From contig CM030832.1 of the NCBI GenBank assembly GCA_018105865.1, positions 21,322,436-21,386,435 on the forward strand: a DNA stretch of 64,000 nt, written 5' to 3'. Each line of letters opens with the position of its first letter. Positions within the stretch are counted from its first letter, which is position 1. Positions 11,055 through 20,832 of the stretch are shown here, one piece after another. The translations under genes were made by a program, and so were the position numbers. This DNA is from Metaphire vulgaris. Lineage: Eukaryota > Annelida > Clitellata > Crassiclitellata > Megascolecidae. The notes under the pieces were generated by a model. The model made no database searches and had not been told where the DNA came from. It saw nothing but the letters and a program-made list of their open reading frames with translations.

Positions 11055-11502
11055 GTCATCACCAACAGCTACGTTTGGGCGGTTCTGATGTACGGCTCGG
11101 AAACATGGACGTTGACAAAAACATCAGAAAGGAAACTGGAAGCTGCAGAGAGATGTGGTTTCTCAGACGGATGCAAAAAATTTCATGGACAGAAAGAATA
11201 ACCAATGAGGAAGTACTAAAAACTTTTGGTACAAAAAGAAAATTGCTAAAAACCATAAGAAAGCAGCAGCTTGAATTCTTTGGACATCTAATAAGAAAAG
11301 ACGGATTGGAAAATCTAGCCATAACAGGAAAAATAGAGGGGAAAAGAGCAAGAGGAAGACAAAGAATAAAGTTTACGGACAGCCTAAGAGAAGCGACAAG
11401 AACTACAGACAACATCGAACTGATAAGGAAAGCCAGAAACAGAGAAGAGTGGAAATCCATGGTCGCCGACGTAGCAATACATGGCACATGAAGAAGAAGA
11501 AC
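11055..11502 (+). pseudogene. LINE reverse-transcriptase C-terminus with GAA tail
   Basis: Starts in one frame with YVWAVLMYGSETWT and continues, after a small frameshift near 11150, with MWFLRRMQKISWTERITNEE, RKQQLEFFGHLIRKDG and KRARGRQRIKFTDSLREAT to a stop at 11489-11491, then a short GAAGAAGAA tail. The copy at 37195-37900 is a close relative. 5'-truncated. Confidence 0.88.
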
Positions 11503-11575
11503 ATCACCAACACTTTTTTCCGCCTGCACAAAAATATCTGGGAAAGCTAGGTTATCAAATGTTAAGAGTCATTAC

Positions 11576-11761
11576 TGTGATGGGCCGACTGTGAGTTAAC
11601 TGAATGGTTGAAGTCATCAAGTTTTATTACAACAAACGTCAGATTGATCGGATAGTTTTACGATCGCAGCGTATGAGAATAGTACTGTTCCTTGCAGCCA
11701 TTTTAACCGGAAGCGGCGCGCGCATGTCTATAAAAAGATTTTTAGCGCTACAATCCTGACA
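11576..11761 (-). repeat. LTR (3' LTR of the 11576-13431 element)
   Basis: 186 bp, TG...CA in both readings, about 90% identical by eye to 13250-13431. Its minus-strand form has a TATA-like CTATAAA near its start in the sister copy. Confidence 0.85.
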
Positions 11762-11766
11762 GCTTC

Positions 11767-11767
11767 C

Positions 11768-11841
<74 letters not shown>
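11767..11841. repeat. (CAT)n microsatellite, 25 units
   Basis: Uninterrupted CAT repeats; best explained as the expanded 3' tail of the antisense LINE at 11763-12480. Confidence 0.95.
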
Positions 11842-11878
11842 GTGCTTCTGTCTTTCGACAGGTCCAGGTATCCAGTTC

Positions 11879-12166
11879 CAGAGCAGTAGCTAGGTGGGGG
11901 CAAAGGGAGGCAAGCCGCCCCGGGCGCCGACCAGTGGGGGGCGCATTTTGGACGTGAAAAAAATAAAAAATAAATAAAAATAGATGTGCCGAATAATTTT
12001 TGACACAAAATGGATAATAAGTACACGCTGTGACAACTAAGAAAGGTCATCAGCCCGAAAATGGATAAGTAAAGGTTGTGACAACTAAATAAAGGTCATC
12101 ACCGTAATTTAGGGGCGCAAAGTGTAAATCTTGCCCCGGGCGCCGAAAACCCTAGCTACGGCTCTG
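11879..12166. mobile_element. hAT MITE inside a LINE
   Basis: Ends CAGAGCAGTAGCTAGG and CCTAGCTACGGCTCTG; exact 8-bp duplication TCCAGTTC at 11871-11878 and 12167-12174. Same family as 6292-6705 and 14453-14663 (shared GGCGCC and GCGCATTTTGGACGTG motifs). Confidence 0.92.
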
Positions 12167-12492
12167 TCCAGTTCTCCCACTCCGATCGGTTGCTTGCTTC
12201 TTCTTTGAGTTCTTGGCATCCTTTATCCATCAATCACTCCAACATCATCTTTCTCGGTCTACCTCTTGCTCTCTTTCACTCCATTTTCCCTTCAATTATT
12301 GTTCTTAGTAGAGAGTCATGCCGGAGGACATGTCCCATCCAATTTCTCTGCCTTTTCCGAATTGTATCTATCAGGCTTCTGCCTTCCCCTATCTCCTTCA
12401 TGACTTCCTCGTTTTGTCTTATGTTCTATGGCTTTTTAAATGTGGATCTGGAGGAAAATAAAAAAGTAAAATATACAGAACATAAGTTTCCC

Positions 12493-12786
12493 CAGAGCCG
12501 GCGCGTGAGGCCTGAAAAGCCTGCGGCCGCGGGGGCCCCCGTCGGCCTCGGATATTTAAGTTTTAATTTTTCTTATTTTTAAGTAGTATTTGTTTTGTTT
12601 TTTGCTCGTCAGGCCATTTGAAGAGGCAAAAATATATACGAATGACCTTTTTGTTGCTCGTCAGGCCATTTGAAGAGGTAAAAATATATACGGATATTCG
12701 GAATGACCTTTTTGCTCGTCAAGACATCCCAAAAACGTTGCGCTCGTAAAAATTGCAGGGCCCCCGAAAGTCACGCGCCGGCTCTG
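12493..12786. mobile_element. hAT MITE, GCCGGCGCGTG-ended family
   Basis: Ends CAGAGCCGGCGCGTGA and CACGCGCCGGCTCTG; 8-bp duplication AGTTTCCC / AGCTTCCC (one mismatch) at 12485-12492 and 12787-12794. The middle repeats GCTCGTCAGGCCATTTGAAG twice. Confidence 0.88.
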
Positions 12787-12908
12787 AGCTTCCCCTAAAA
12801 AATTAATTACTTTACAATATGCAATTCTTAAATCTAACAGGTCTTGTAATTGTTCTCCCAGATCTGGTTACTGGAATTGCGCAAGGCTCAGCAGTTGCTG
12901 GAATGCTA

Positions 12909-13184
12909 TCACTGCCTATCAGGACTCTCGGACTGTTTGTCCGCCTGAGAGGCAGTCTGAGAACCTACGTGAACGACTCTGACATAATAGTCATCATCGC
13001 CTTCAACCTCTGCAACTGTGTTCGAGAGCCTCGATGCGCTGTGTCGTTCATCTTGGATTTTTCTCGAAAATTGCCTGGATCGGAATGAACGGCAGCACTT
13101 GGAAAAGTGATTTAGCTTGAAACACGAATTGCACGTTTTGCCAAAAGCTGGACAAGAACGGAAAAGACTAACCAGTTGTGTCAA
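12909..13184 (-). pseudogene. gag zinc-knuckle fragment of the LTR element
   Basis: The minus-strand frame holds SCPAFGKTCNSCFKLNHFSK: a CX2CX4HX4C knuckle preceded by CPAFGK, the arrangement of Mag-type Gypsy gag proteins (compare CPAYGATCRLCQKKNHY at 45.6 kb). Only this piece of gag remains. Confidence 0.7.
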
Positions 13185-13249
13185 GCGCTCGAGGAACTGT
13201 CACAAAAATATCTTAGCTGCCGTGGAAATAGATCCTGTTCACGACGCCA

Positions 13250-13431
13250 TGTGATGGGCCGACTGTGAATTAACTGAATGGTTGAAGTCATCAAGTTTTA
13301 TTACAACAAACGTCAGATTGATCGGATAGTTGTACGATCGCGGCGCATGAGAATAGTTCTTTGCAGCCATTTTAACCGGAAGCGGCGCACGCATGTCTAT
13401 AAAAAGATTTTATAGCACTACAATAATGACA
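13250..13431 (-). repeat. LTR (5' LTR of the 11576-13431 element)
   Basis: 182 bp sister of 11576-11761. On the minus strand it opens TGTCATTATTGTAG and has GCTATAAAATC, a plausible TATA box, 15-25 bases in. Confidence 0.85.
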
Positions 13432-13659
13432 ATTACTGTAGTTTTCACATAGGCTAACTTAGCCTTCTAAATCACTTAAAATCACGCTATTATTAGCAGC
13501 AAAGTTATCGGCATGCGACTTTGAACGATACAGTGTATCTTGCAACGATTTGGTCTTAATGCCCACAAGATGATGTTCTAGAAAAATTAATATTTCCTTC
13601 TCGTCAAGAGTGGACCACATTCCAGTAATCTAGTACCTACTACTATTACCATCGGATCG

Positions 13660-14310
13660 GATCATCATCATCATCATCGGCAAGCTCACTGACGGAGCGT
13701 AGCCTTTTCCACTAAACATTTCCAAGAATCTCTGTTTTGAGCAGTTTTCCAAGCAGTGAAAAGTACAACGTTACACGAAGCCAAGTCAGATCGAATTGTT
13801 CTTGTCCAGGTAGTTTTTGGGTGACCAACTGGTCTTTTCCGCGATTTTGAGGACCTTTAATAACTTCCTGTAGGGCTCTCGCCTGGTCCATGTTTGAGGC
13901 TGCTCTCGCAACATGCTCAAAGTAGTGGAGACGCTTGCTTCGTATTTTTATGGATATGGGTTCCTCTCCTGTACGTGGGAACACTTCTTCATTTGTTGTA
14001 TGCGAGGTGTACGATATTCTAAGGATTCTTCAAAGGCACCATTGATGGAAGGCATCCAGTTTCCTGATCATGGATGAGGTCAAAGTCCATGGTTCTACTC
14101 CGTAGAGCAACACCGGAATTATATAAACTTCATACAGGTGAAGCTTTGCGTGGAGGCGGATACTCGAGCGCCAAATATTTATTTTCAGAGAGGCAAAACT
14201 TTCCCTTGCAATTCCAATTCGCCTCAGAAACTCTGATTCACTGCTTCCGGTGCTGTCTGTTAATGAGCCTAGATAGACGAACTCTTTAACTACTTCCACT
14301 TCGGATCAGA
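13660..14310 (-). mobile_element. LINE RT C-terminus with (GAT)n tail
   Basis: Minus-strand frames 14030-14299 (VKEFVYLGSLTDSTGSSESE, LRRIGIARESFASL, LYEVYIIPVLLYGVEPWTL) and 13712-13984 (RSKRLHYFEHVARAASNMDQ) are consecutive parts of a LINE RT thumb and tail, separated by a frameshift. GAT repeats at 13662-13676 are the 3' tail. 5'-truncated relic. Confidence 0.85.
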
Positions 14311-14452
14311 TAGAGAGGACTATTCATTCCTTCTTTTTACATTTAGACTAATCATGGAAATTAATGCATTAATTATTCATGTGGCATGGAATATAGGGCC
14401 GTCAATAAAGTAGCCTGTCACGCTGTTTCTGACATATTTGACCCTTCTTCGC

Positions 14453-14663
14453 CAGAGCCGTAGCTAGGGTTTTCGGCGCCCGGAGCAAGATTTATATTTT
14501 GCGCTCCTAAATTACGGTGATGACCTTTTTTAGTCGTCACAAAGTCACAAAATACCTTATTTTATTCGGCACAGCTATTTTTTAGTTTTTTTCACATCCA
14601 AAATTGCGCCCCAACCGGTAGGCGCCCGGGGCGGCTTGCCCCCTGCCCCTAGTTATGGCTCTG
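14453..14663. mobile_element. hAT MITE, third copy of the GGCGCC family
   Basis: Ends CAGAGCCGTAGCTAGGG and CCCTAGTTATGGCTCTG with the same interior motifs as 6292-6705. Flanks TTCTTCGC and TTTCTCCC agree at only 5 of 8 positions, so it is older or rearranged. Confidence 0.8.
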
Positions 14664-15510
14664 TTTCTCCCTCCCTCCTTCCTGACTCCCTCTCCTTGTC
14701 TCAATCTGTCATACATCCAGTGGTTAAAGTGGGCCGGGGCCCGGCCCGGCACCTCTGTTATGGGCCCCGGTATAGGGTTGCCAGATACCTCCATGTCCAG
14801 AGAAGGACACCATAAGTCACAAAGAACAAAGCCGGATAAAGGAAATAGGTCGTAAAATTCACAAAGGAGTCATCCATCAATGACGTCACGCGATTTTGGC
14901 AGTTTTTGACACGCGATTTTGGCAGTTTTTGACCCCCTCCCCTCGTCACATGCAGAAGCGAACCGAGGGGTTAGGGCGGTATATATGTCCCCAGGCGCCG
15001 AGGTGAGGGGCGCCAAAATCGGGTATTTGGGTAAGTGGAACGCACAATAAAGAAGAAGAAACAGGTGTGATGATCTTTTTTTCCTTGTCAGCAATAGTTG
15101 ACTAGACTATTTAAATACTATTGCCAATAGTTGAGCTTAAACACTATTTAAAATAGTTTTTTCAATAGCCAATAGTTCGCAACTATTTAAATAGTATTTA
15201 AATAGTATTTAATTTTTCAATGGTAAAATGAAAACTATGTTATCATCTCTCACTGGCGAAAGATAGCCTATAATCTGAAAGCACTGTCACTAGTTATCTG
15301 CATGATAAGTAATACAGTCTCCTGTTAGGTTAATCACCAAAAGTCTTGATTAATCTTGAGGAGCAGCATAGTTTACAAGCGGTGTTGGCCGACTTTTCGC
15401 GCGCTTCGGGACCCTACCAGTCCTGATTACTTGTCATGCCTGGTACGGAAACAAGCGACGACATCCATCAATGACAGTTAGCACAACAACAACAACAACA
15501 ACAACAACAA

Positions 15511-15782
15511 CGGGTGCCGTCTCCAGCTGAGATCTAGCACCGGCTTTACGTTCCTCCTCCGGCCAGGACTTGGAAGTTTGGCGAGCGCTCCATGACTCGC
15601 GTTAACCCACTTCTGTGGAATGCGCTCTCTGATTCGCTGGCCGGGACTACTTCTCCTGAAATGTTCGCCAAAGAACTAAAAACGTACTTGTTCACCAGAT
15701 CGTACAGTTATTAGTTGAGTGTTGATTGTACAGCGCTTTTGGTTTTGGCCGATGGCCATGTTACGGCGCTTCACAAATAGTC

Positions 15783-15847
<65 letters not shown>

Positions 15848-15848
15848 G
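15511..15848 (+). mobile_element. LINE 3' end with (AAT)n tail
   Basis: Plus strand: FGERSMTRVNPLLWNALSDS and FAKELKTYLFTRSYSY-stop, the usual last residues of CR1/L2-type RTs, then a 3' UTR and an (AAT)n tail at 15782-15848. A (CAA)n run (15483-15510) precedes it. It is inserted in the hAT transposase sequence at 15849. Confidence 0.85.
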
Positions 15849-16010
15849 CAGTGTCTCAAATGTTTTGTCACTTAAGCGATTTCTACGCTTTGGGAGTATG
15901 ATAGCCCCAGTACTGAAGAGTCTCTCGACGGAAGCACTCAATGGAATCGTTGAGTTGAAGGGCAAGAAAACTAGTTTGACAGCTGGATGCTTGTTTAGCA
16001 TGCCAATTTT
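15849..16010 (-). pseudogene. hAT dimerisation domain remnant
   Basis: Minus strand: PLSASVERLFSTGAIILPKR followed by RNRLSDKTFETLLL. The SASVER.FS.G and RL.D....L patterns are the hAT C-terminal dimerisation domain. The reading frame runs into the inserted LINE tail. Confidence 0.85.
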
Positions 16011-16749
16011 ACTGGATGAGTCTTGAAGATACTACATGTAGAAGTGTGGCTGGTCATGCCCTCGGTTCGCCTCTGGTCACACGTCGTCACAAAAATCAGA
16101 CCCCCTCAAATATGACGTCACAACGCGTTACCCCCATCGTCATCTTTCCAATGTCAAAATTATTGTTTCGTTTGAAAATATTCATTATAACTATTATAGT
16201 TGAAACAATATTCAGAAGCTTTTCAAATTCTTTGTTTCAAATGAAGTATAATAATTATAAGCGTTAAATACGTTCAATTTTGCGGTAACATAGCATTGCG
16301 GTATTAATAGAAATATTTAGTATTATGTGACGTCACATTTCTGGAAACTCTCCCCCGTCGTCACACTTCGTCACAAATGCTTCAACCCCCTCCCCCTAAG
16401 TGCGTGGCGCCATTTATGGACGGCCTCAAAGCACACATTCAATGGCGTAGATAGGGTTGCCTCAGCACCCGGGGCAATTGGTCAAAAAACGATGTCAAAA
16501 TTATTTCGCGCAAAAACGCAATTGCTTATAATCGCATTTTCTCTGAGTTGCTTAGCTCCGGATCTGAATAAGCACATATGAATAAACACTTACTACTGTT
16601 CTTCGTACTAAAGAGCTACATAAATTTAAGAAAGTTATCTTACTTACTTACTGCACCTAAACGGGTCGTCTACATATCTCTACGGAGCTATCGTATGAGC
16701 TTTTTCCGTATTAACGGACTATTTTCTTGCTAGAGCTGCATATGTGCTT

Positions 16750-17015
16750 GAGTTCATAAAGTACATCATGCTATTTTTGACAGTTTTTGACTCCTCTCCT
16801 TGTCACAACCTGTCACAAATCTTGGACCCCTCCCCCTTAAAATATGGCACAAATCTTGAACCCCCAAAGCATTTTCCATAAATTACTTCGCACAGGTTTC
16901 AATTTAACAATTTAGAATTTCTCGTTCATTGTTCAGTAGCAAAATCGATTCGGCACTTGTACAGAATTCACGCGCACTCAATTGTCAAAAATAGCATGAT
17001 GTACTTTATGAACTC
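16750..17015. mobile_element. MITE with 33-bp perfect TIR
   Basis: The first 33 bases (GAGTTCATAAAGTACATC...) are repeated exactly in inverted orientation at 16983-17015. Next to the left arm are C-rich tracts with TTGTCACAA words like those in the GGCNGTCC family, to which it may be related. No clean target duplication. Confidence 0.72.
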
Positions 17016-17040
17016 TATGGCTTGCCAATGGCATGGAGGC

Positions 17041-17890
17041 CCTTGATGGAAAACAAGATGCATGGATGCATGGATGCAATCCAACAGGTTAAAACTCAAC
17101 TCAGCAAAGACTGAGGCATTGTGGTGCTCGTCTGCCCGGCGCCAGCACCAGATTCCTGTGACTGGAATACGCGTTGGTTGGGAGGTCGTCATGCCGTCCG
17201 CTTTTGTCCGTGAAGGCATCTACATTGACGCCGACCTGTCGATGCGGTCGCATGTAGTCCTAAGGCAACTACGCAGCATACGTAGGTCCGTCACACCATC
17301 GGTGATGCAATCACTCGTTGTTGCATTGGTGCTCAGTCGGCTAGACTACGGCAACTCGACGCTTGCTGGCGTCTCGGGCACTTGATTGCAAAACTGCAGT
17401 CAGTCCTAAACGCAGCTGCCCGTTTGATTTTTGCAGCTCGGAAATACGATCAACGCGAGCTACACTGGCTCGTTTTCCGGAGAGGATAGATTTCAAACTC
17501 GCTACGTTGGCATTTAAATGTCTCCATGGATTGGCGCCGTCGTACCTGGCAAACGCTTTCGGCCGCGTGTCTGACGTCAAAACTCGATGCCACCTGCGCT
17601 CGGCGTCCACGACTGACGTTCTCGTGCCTCGAGTACGGCGTTCAACGATCGGTGGCCGTGCTTTTCGGTCGCTGCTGCTCGCGAAAATGGACTTCCGCCT
17701 CACGTGAGGTCATCAACGACGCTGGAGACATTCAAGAAGCGCCTCAAAACCGAGCTATTTATTAGATGCTATGATGTAGTGTGACCACCTCTCTGTACAA
17801 TTCATTACTGTTTAATATTGTTATTGTTACGTGCCCTTGCAGTCGTTAGACATTATGTCACGATAATCTTGTCGTTGTATAATAATATAA
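17041..17890 (+). mobile_element. CR1/L2-type LINE RT C-terminus
   Basis: Three overlapping plus-strand frames give the LINE end in order: MDAWMQSNRLKLNSAKTEAL, IDADLSMRSHV, VALVLSRLDYGNSTLAG, LATLAFKCLHGLAPSYLA, VLVPRVRRSTIGGRAF, FKKRLKTELF. At least two frameshifts (near 17390 and 17700). It ends near 17890 with ATAATAATAAG-like bases. Confidence 0.88.
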
Positions 17891-18272
17891 TAATAAGATA
17901 ATTAGAAGACTGTACAATTGCTGAAGCAAGATCTAAAGGATCTCGTGGAGACGAAGACTGTGGTATTTGAAAAGGGAATTAGAAACTAAAAGTAGACAGG
18001 ATCAAAATAGAAAATGTAATAGCTTCACTTATGTGGAAGGCAGCACTGATATACGATTTACAGTGCAAAAAAGAAAAAAGAGAGTTCCTTGGATAACTTA
18101 ACTGCAATGGAAGATCACAATAATACAATAAAAATAGAAGGTACTTCTGACATGCATTTTTAGTGCTGTAGATTCTTCAATGAGGCATGTTCCATCACCA
18201 AGACCTAGAAAGAAGAGAGCAATTGCCTTTACAAGGAAATGTCGTTCAAAACTATGGATAAAATGGCTGGAG
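17891..18272. other. no gene seen
   Basis: A-rich, stop-filled sequence with no recognisable domain; possibly old transposon DNA. Confidence 0.4.
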
Positions 18273-18275
18273 ATT

Positions 18276-18604
18276 ATTATTATTATTATTATTATTGGCT
18301 GATTTATCCAACGCTATAACATGACTAAGGCCATAGGCAAGAGCGATTTACAGTCCATCTCCATAAGATTATTGCGAAACAGGTGCGTTTTTAGTTTTGA
18401 AGTGAACAGTTCAAAGGAAGACGCCGCTACAATCTCATCCGGAAGAGCGTTCCAAAGTAGCGGGAGCAAGAGTATCGAGTTAAATGAAGCCCTAATGCAA
18501 AAGGCAAAAAAGCAGACACTCAGTTTCTTTGGATATATTTTCTTAATGATGGACAAACGATGAATTAAGACTAAAATCCTGAGAATAATGGATAGCCTCA
18601 ACAA
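18276..18604 (-). mobile_element. LINE 3' end with (AAT)n tail
   Basis: Minus strand: LLWNALPDEIVAASSFELF and TSKLKTHLFRNN, then a 3' UTR and AAT repeats (plus-strand ATT at 18276-18296). It lies 210 bp downstream of the IAP gene's stop codon in the same direction. Confidence 0.85.
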
Positions 18605-18816
18605 TAAGGAAAGGCCACACAGAGTGGTGATATAAGTGATTGACTAAAGACCAAATATATTCAATATATTGCAGATAATTCTGGTGCAAGTGAGTAAGTG
18701 GCAAGTGATGAAAATCTCCTAATATGATTTAGTAAATAAATGTTCTGATTTATGCAGTCAACTCAGCTTTGGCATGGTCATTCATGTTTTAGAAAAGTTA
18801 TATTTTCATTTCAAAC

Positions 18817-19746
18817 TTAAGCCATGAATATTTTAACAGTTCCAAGTATTTGGGTGGTGCATTCAGGGCAGTTGTCAACCGCTGCTCCACACTCTTCACA
18901 GGTGACTAAGTGACAACATGGAATTGTCAGCGTTTGTACCGGAGCATTGCGACATATTGTGCACGTCACGGAACTTCGTAGACTTTCATTTTCCATCTTA
19001 AGACTAGAGAGATGCTCTGTTGTTTCTGAGAACAAGGCAACATTTTGTCTCTTCTTTGATTTGCTCTTTAAAGAAGAATATTCTGCAGCAGCAAAAGCAC
19101 ATTTAGGAAAGAATTTGACGTGGCTGTCATTTGGATCTTTGATTCTCAGTGCATGAAGTCGACCACGGCAGAATCCACATTCAACGATATCGCTTCGTCC
19201 AGTGTAGTAAAATCCGGCATTGACGAATCTCTTTATTTGACCTTGAATCTGCAAAGGACAGGAGGAAGTGAACGAGTGAAGACGCGTTTTGCGCTCTGTA
19301 AAATCAGTTGAAGCAGCTTCTGACCAGTTGTCATCTACTGCATCAACGGCCAGTACATGCTGGCAATGTGGTGACGATCGGCGATGATACTCGTTTAAGT
19401 CCACCATTCCATGTCTCCAAGATGATATTTCTATTCCACAGCTGTAGCAAGCGATGATTCTATTTTTGCCGGTGTAATAGAATCCGGCAGCAGCCAGGTC
19501 CATTGATGCAGCAGGAAGAGAGGACTTAGAAGGCCAGAGCATAAACGAAGCTGCTCTAGATTTCTTGGACTTCAGACCTTCACCGACAAAAAATGATTCA
19601 AATTGTGATCTTGCAGCTGTTGTGCTCTTTGGAAATTGAAACTCTTGAAATGATGGAGAAGAGGAGGAGGAGGAGGAGGATGACGTTGATGATGAAGGAT
19701 AGAATTCTTCAGACATATCTGTGGCCACAATTTCTTTTCTCTCCAA
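18817..19746 (-). CDS. inhibitor-of-apoptosis protein (2 BIR + RING)
   Basis: 309-residue protein with the IAP layout. BIR1 covers about residues 63-131 with zinc ligands C100, C103, H121, C128. BIR2 covers about 154-219 with C190, C193, H209, C216. A C-terminal C3HC4 RING covers 262-296 (C262, C265, C277, H279, C283, C286, C293, C296) at IAP RING spacing. IAPs of this class bind caspases or IAP-binding-motif proteins through BIR domains and act as ubiquitin E3 ligases through the RING, in the cytosol. BIR2 lacks the usual tryptophan after the CX2C (LHALRIKDPNDSH), so it may bind differently. An N-terminal poly-Ser run (18-31) comes from a GGA-rich repeat. I used the first ATG; M11 is an alternative. 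The frame is uninterrupted and has no visible intron, so it is a single-exon gene or a retrocopy. Confidence 0.9.
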   Translation of the reverse strand: MERKEIVATDMSEEFYPSSSTSSSSSSSSSPSFQEFQFPKSTTAARSQFESFFVGEGLKSKKSRAASFMLWPSKSSLPAASMDLAAAGFYYTGKNRIIACYSCGIEISSWRHGMVDLNEYHRRSSPHCQHVLAVDAVDDNWSEAASTDFTERKTRLHSFTSSCPLQIQGQIKRFVNAGFYYTGRSDIVECGFCRGRLHALRIKDPNDSHVKFFPKCAFAAAEYSSLKSKSKKRQNVALFSETTEHLSSLKMENESLRSSVTCTICRNAPVQTLTIPCCHLVTCEECGAAVDNCPECTTQILGTVKIFMA

Positions 19747-20055
19747 TTCTTCTCTTCTATATTCTTCAAAATGGTTAAATAAAATATTTATTTGTCAAAT
19801 TTTTCTCACAAGTGACAAATTAAAGTTATTAGAGTTAACTTATTAATCAATATGCCTGAATAACCAGGGAAAACTTATTTAATATAAACCTAAATCAAAC
19901 CTGCAATCTTCTTTGGGAAGTTTTCTAACAATTAGCCTACAGTATTTAGTAGTTTCATATTTTTCCTACCTCTCTTTCTACTGCACAATTGCAAAGCTCA
20001 CAGCCAGAAACGGTTCCATCCTCCGCAGTGTTATCTTAGATCCAATCACAGTTAA
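19747..20055. other. upstream of the IAP gene, no gene seen
   Basis: AT-rich sequence that should hold the IAP promoter and 5' UTR. I see no distinct TATA box or repeat. Confidence 0.4.
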
Positions 20056-20063
20056 GATTGACC

Positions 20064-20453
20064 CATGGTTATTTCTAGGATTGTGAATTTAGGGGGATGT
20101 CGGTAAAATTTGGGGATCTCTGCCGAATAAGCGTGAAAAAAGTCATCCACAAAAAAGTCTGACAGGCAATAAACCAAAAACCTTATAAAATCTAAAACCA
20201 TTCTGACAAGCAAAAAATGTTATCAGGCCTCCAAAAATTCTGACAAGCAAAAAAACGTTATCAAGTCTCAAAAAAGTCTGACAAGCAAAAAAGGTCATCA
20301 GAGAAATAAAGTTGGGGTGTTACTTTTCGAATTAGGGGTGTTCGGGGCTATTTAGGGTACATACCATTAGATTATGAAATTTTTGAAAATTTTGGGGGTG
20401 TCGACCTCAAATTGGGGGTGTTGGGAGGTGTTAGGGGTATAAAAATATCCCTG
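20064..20453. mobile_element. hAT MITE, CAGGGATATTT family
   Basis: Exact 8-bp duplication GATTGACC at 20056-20063 and 20454-20461. Ends CATGGTTATTTCTAGG and AAAAATATCCCTG. Inside are four GACAAGCAAAAAA.GTTATCA-like units and GGGGGTGTCGACCTCAAATT. The elements at 32774 and 38137 are the same family. Confidence 0.9.
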
Positions 20454-20461
20454 GATTGACC

Positions 20462-20832
20462 TAGACCTATTAATAATAGGATCGTCTTTCCATACTCCTT
20501 GTAGCAAAATACCTAAGCGACAGCTCTGGAGTGAAATCGTCTTGGAATGAAGAAAATGTGAAATTTTCCGGGCCCCAGGAACGCAAAGAAGCCCCACGTT
20601 AGTCTGTGTGTCAAATGCTTATGCAAAATATAGAATATTTAAGGCGTGTTTCGGGCTCCGTTATCATGCTACACTTGCTCACATCACTTATCGATGTTAA
20701 CCTGTTTTACATTGTCCGGCTATGAGTAACTCATGACGATGTAACTGCTGTTGACGTCAAGCAGAGTCATAGTTTAGTTTTTTGGCTTAAATTCGTTGGG
20801 CGCAGTCAACTGCAATACCTGGGTCTTTAGCT
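20462..20832. other. no gene seen
   Basis: Short minus-strand open frames only, with no recognisable domain. Confidence 0.4.

Larger units (their letters stand above)
11763..12480 (-). mobile_element. LINE RT C-terminus with (GAT)n tail
   Basis: On the minus strand: LIDTIRKRQRNWMGHVLRHD, then KRARGRPRKMMLEWL, ending in NRSEWEN and YLDLSKD, and a (GAT)n tail (plus-strand CAT repeats at 11767-11841). It is split by the hAT MITE 11879-12166. It lies inside the LTR element, its tail abutting the 3' LTR. Confidence 0.85.
11576..13431 (-). mobile_element. small Gypsy-like LTR retrotransposon, internally decayed
   Basis: Two direct repeats of about 184 bp (11576-11761, 13250-13431), each beginning TGTGATGGGCCG and ending TGACA, bound it. 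The 5-bp duplication ATTAC flanks it (11571-11575, 13432-13436). On the minus strand a primer-binding site TGGCGTCGTGAAC starts directly after the 5' LTR (13249 downward). A gag zinc-knuckle remnant is read at 12909-13184. The rest of the interior is other elements: a LINE with (GAT)n tail and two hAT MITEs. Pol is absent. Confidence 0.85.
14953..16075. mobile_element. hAT element with transposase C-terminus
   Basis: Ends CAGAAGCGAACCGAGGG and CCCTCGGTTCGCCTCTG; 8-bp duplication GTCACATG / GTCACACG (one mismatch) at 14945-14952 and 16076-16083. A minus-strand hAT dimerisation-domain remnant (15849-16010) lies near the right end. It carries a LINE 3' end (15511-15848). Confidence 0.85.
14867..16426. 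mobile_element. TIR element (GGCNGTCC family), copy 3, split by a hAT
   Basis: The left end (GAGTCATCCATCAATGACG, then TCACGCGATTTTGGCAG) and right end (CCATTTATGGACGGCCT) match the ends of 8771-9185 in reverse orientation, as do inner words such as CAAATATGACGTCACAACGC at 16109. CAAAG flanks both sides (14862-14866, 16427-16431). A 1.1-kb hAT (14953-16075) interrupts it. Confidence 0.75.

Noticed and set aside
11639..12050. Poly-Met / poly-Asp ORFs
   Set aside because: Translation of the (CAT)n microsatellite and LTR sequence.
15719..15901. Poly-Ile / poly-Leu ORFs
   Set aside because: Translation of the (AAT)n LINE tail; only the flanking hAT dimerisation sequence on the minus strand is meaningful.
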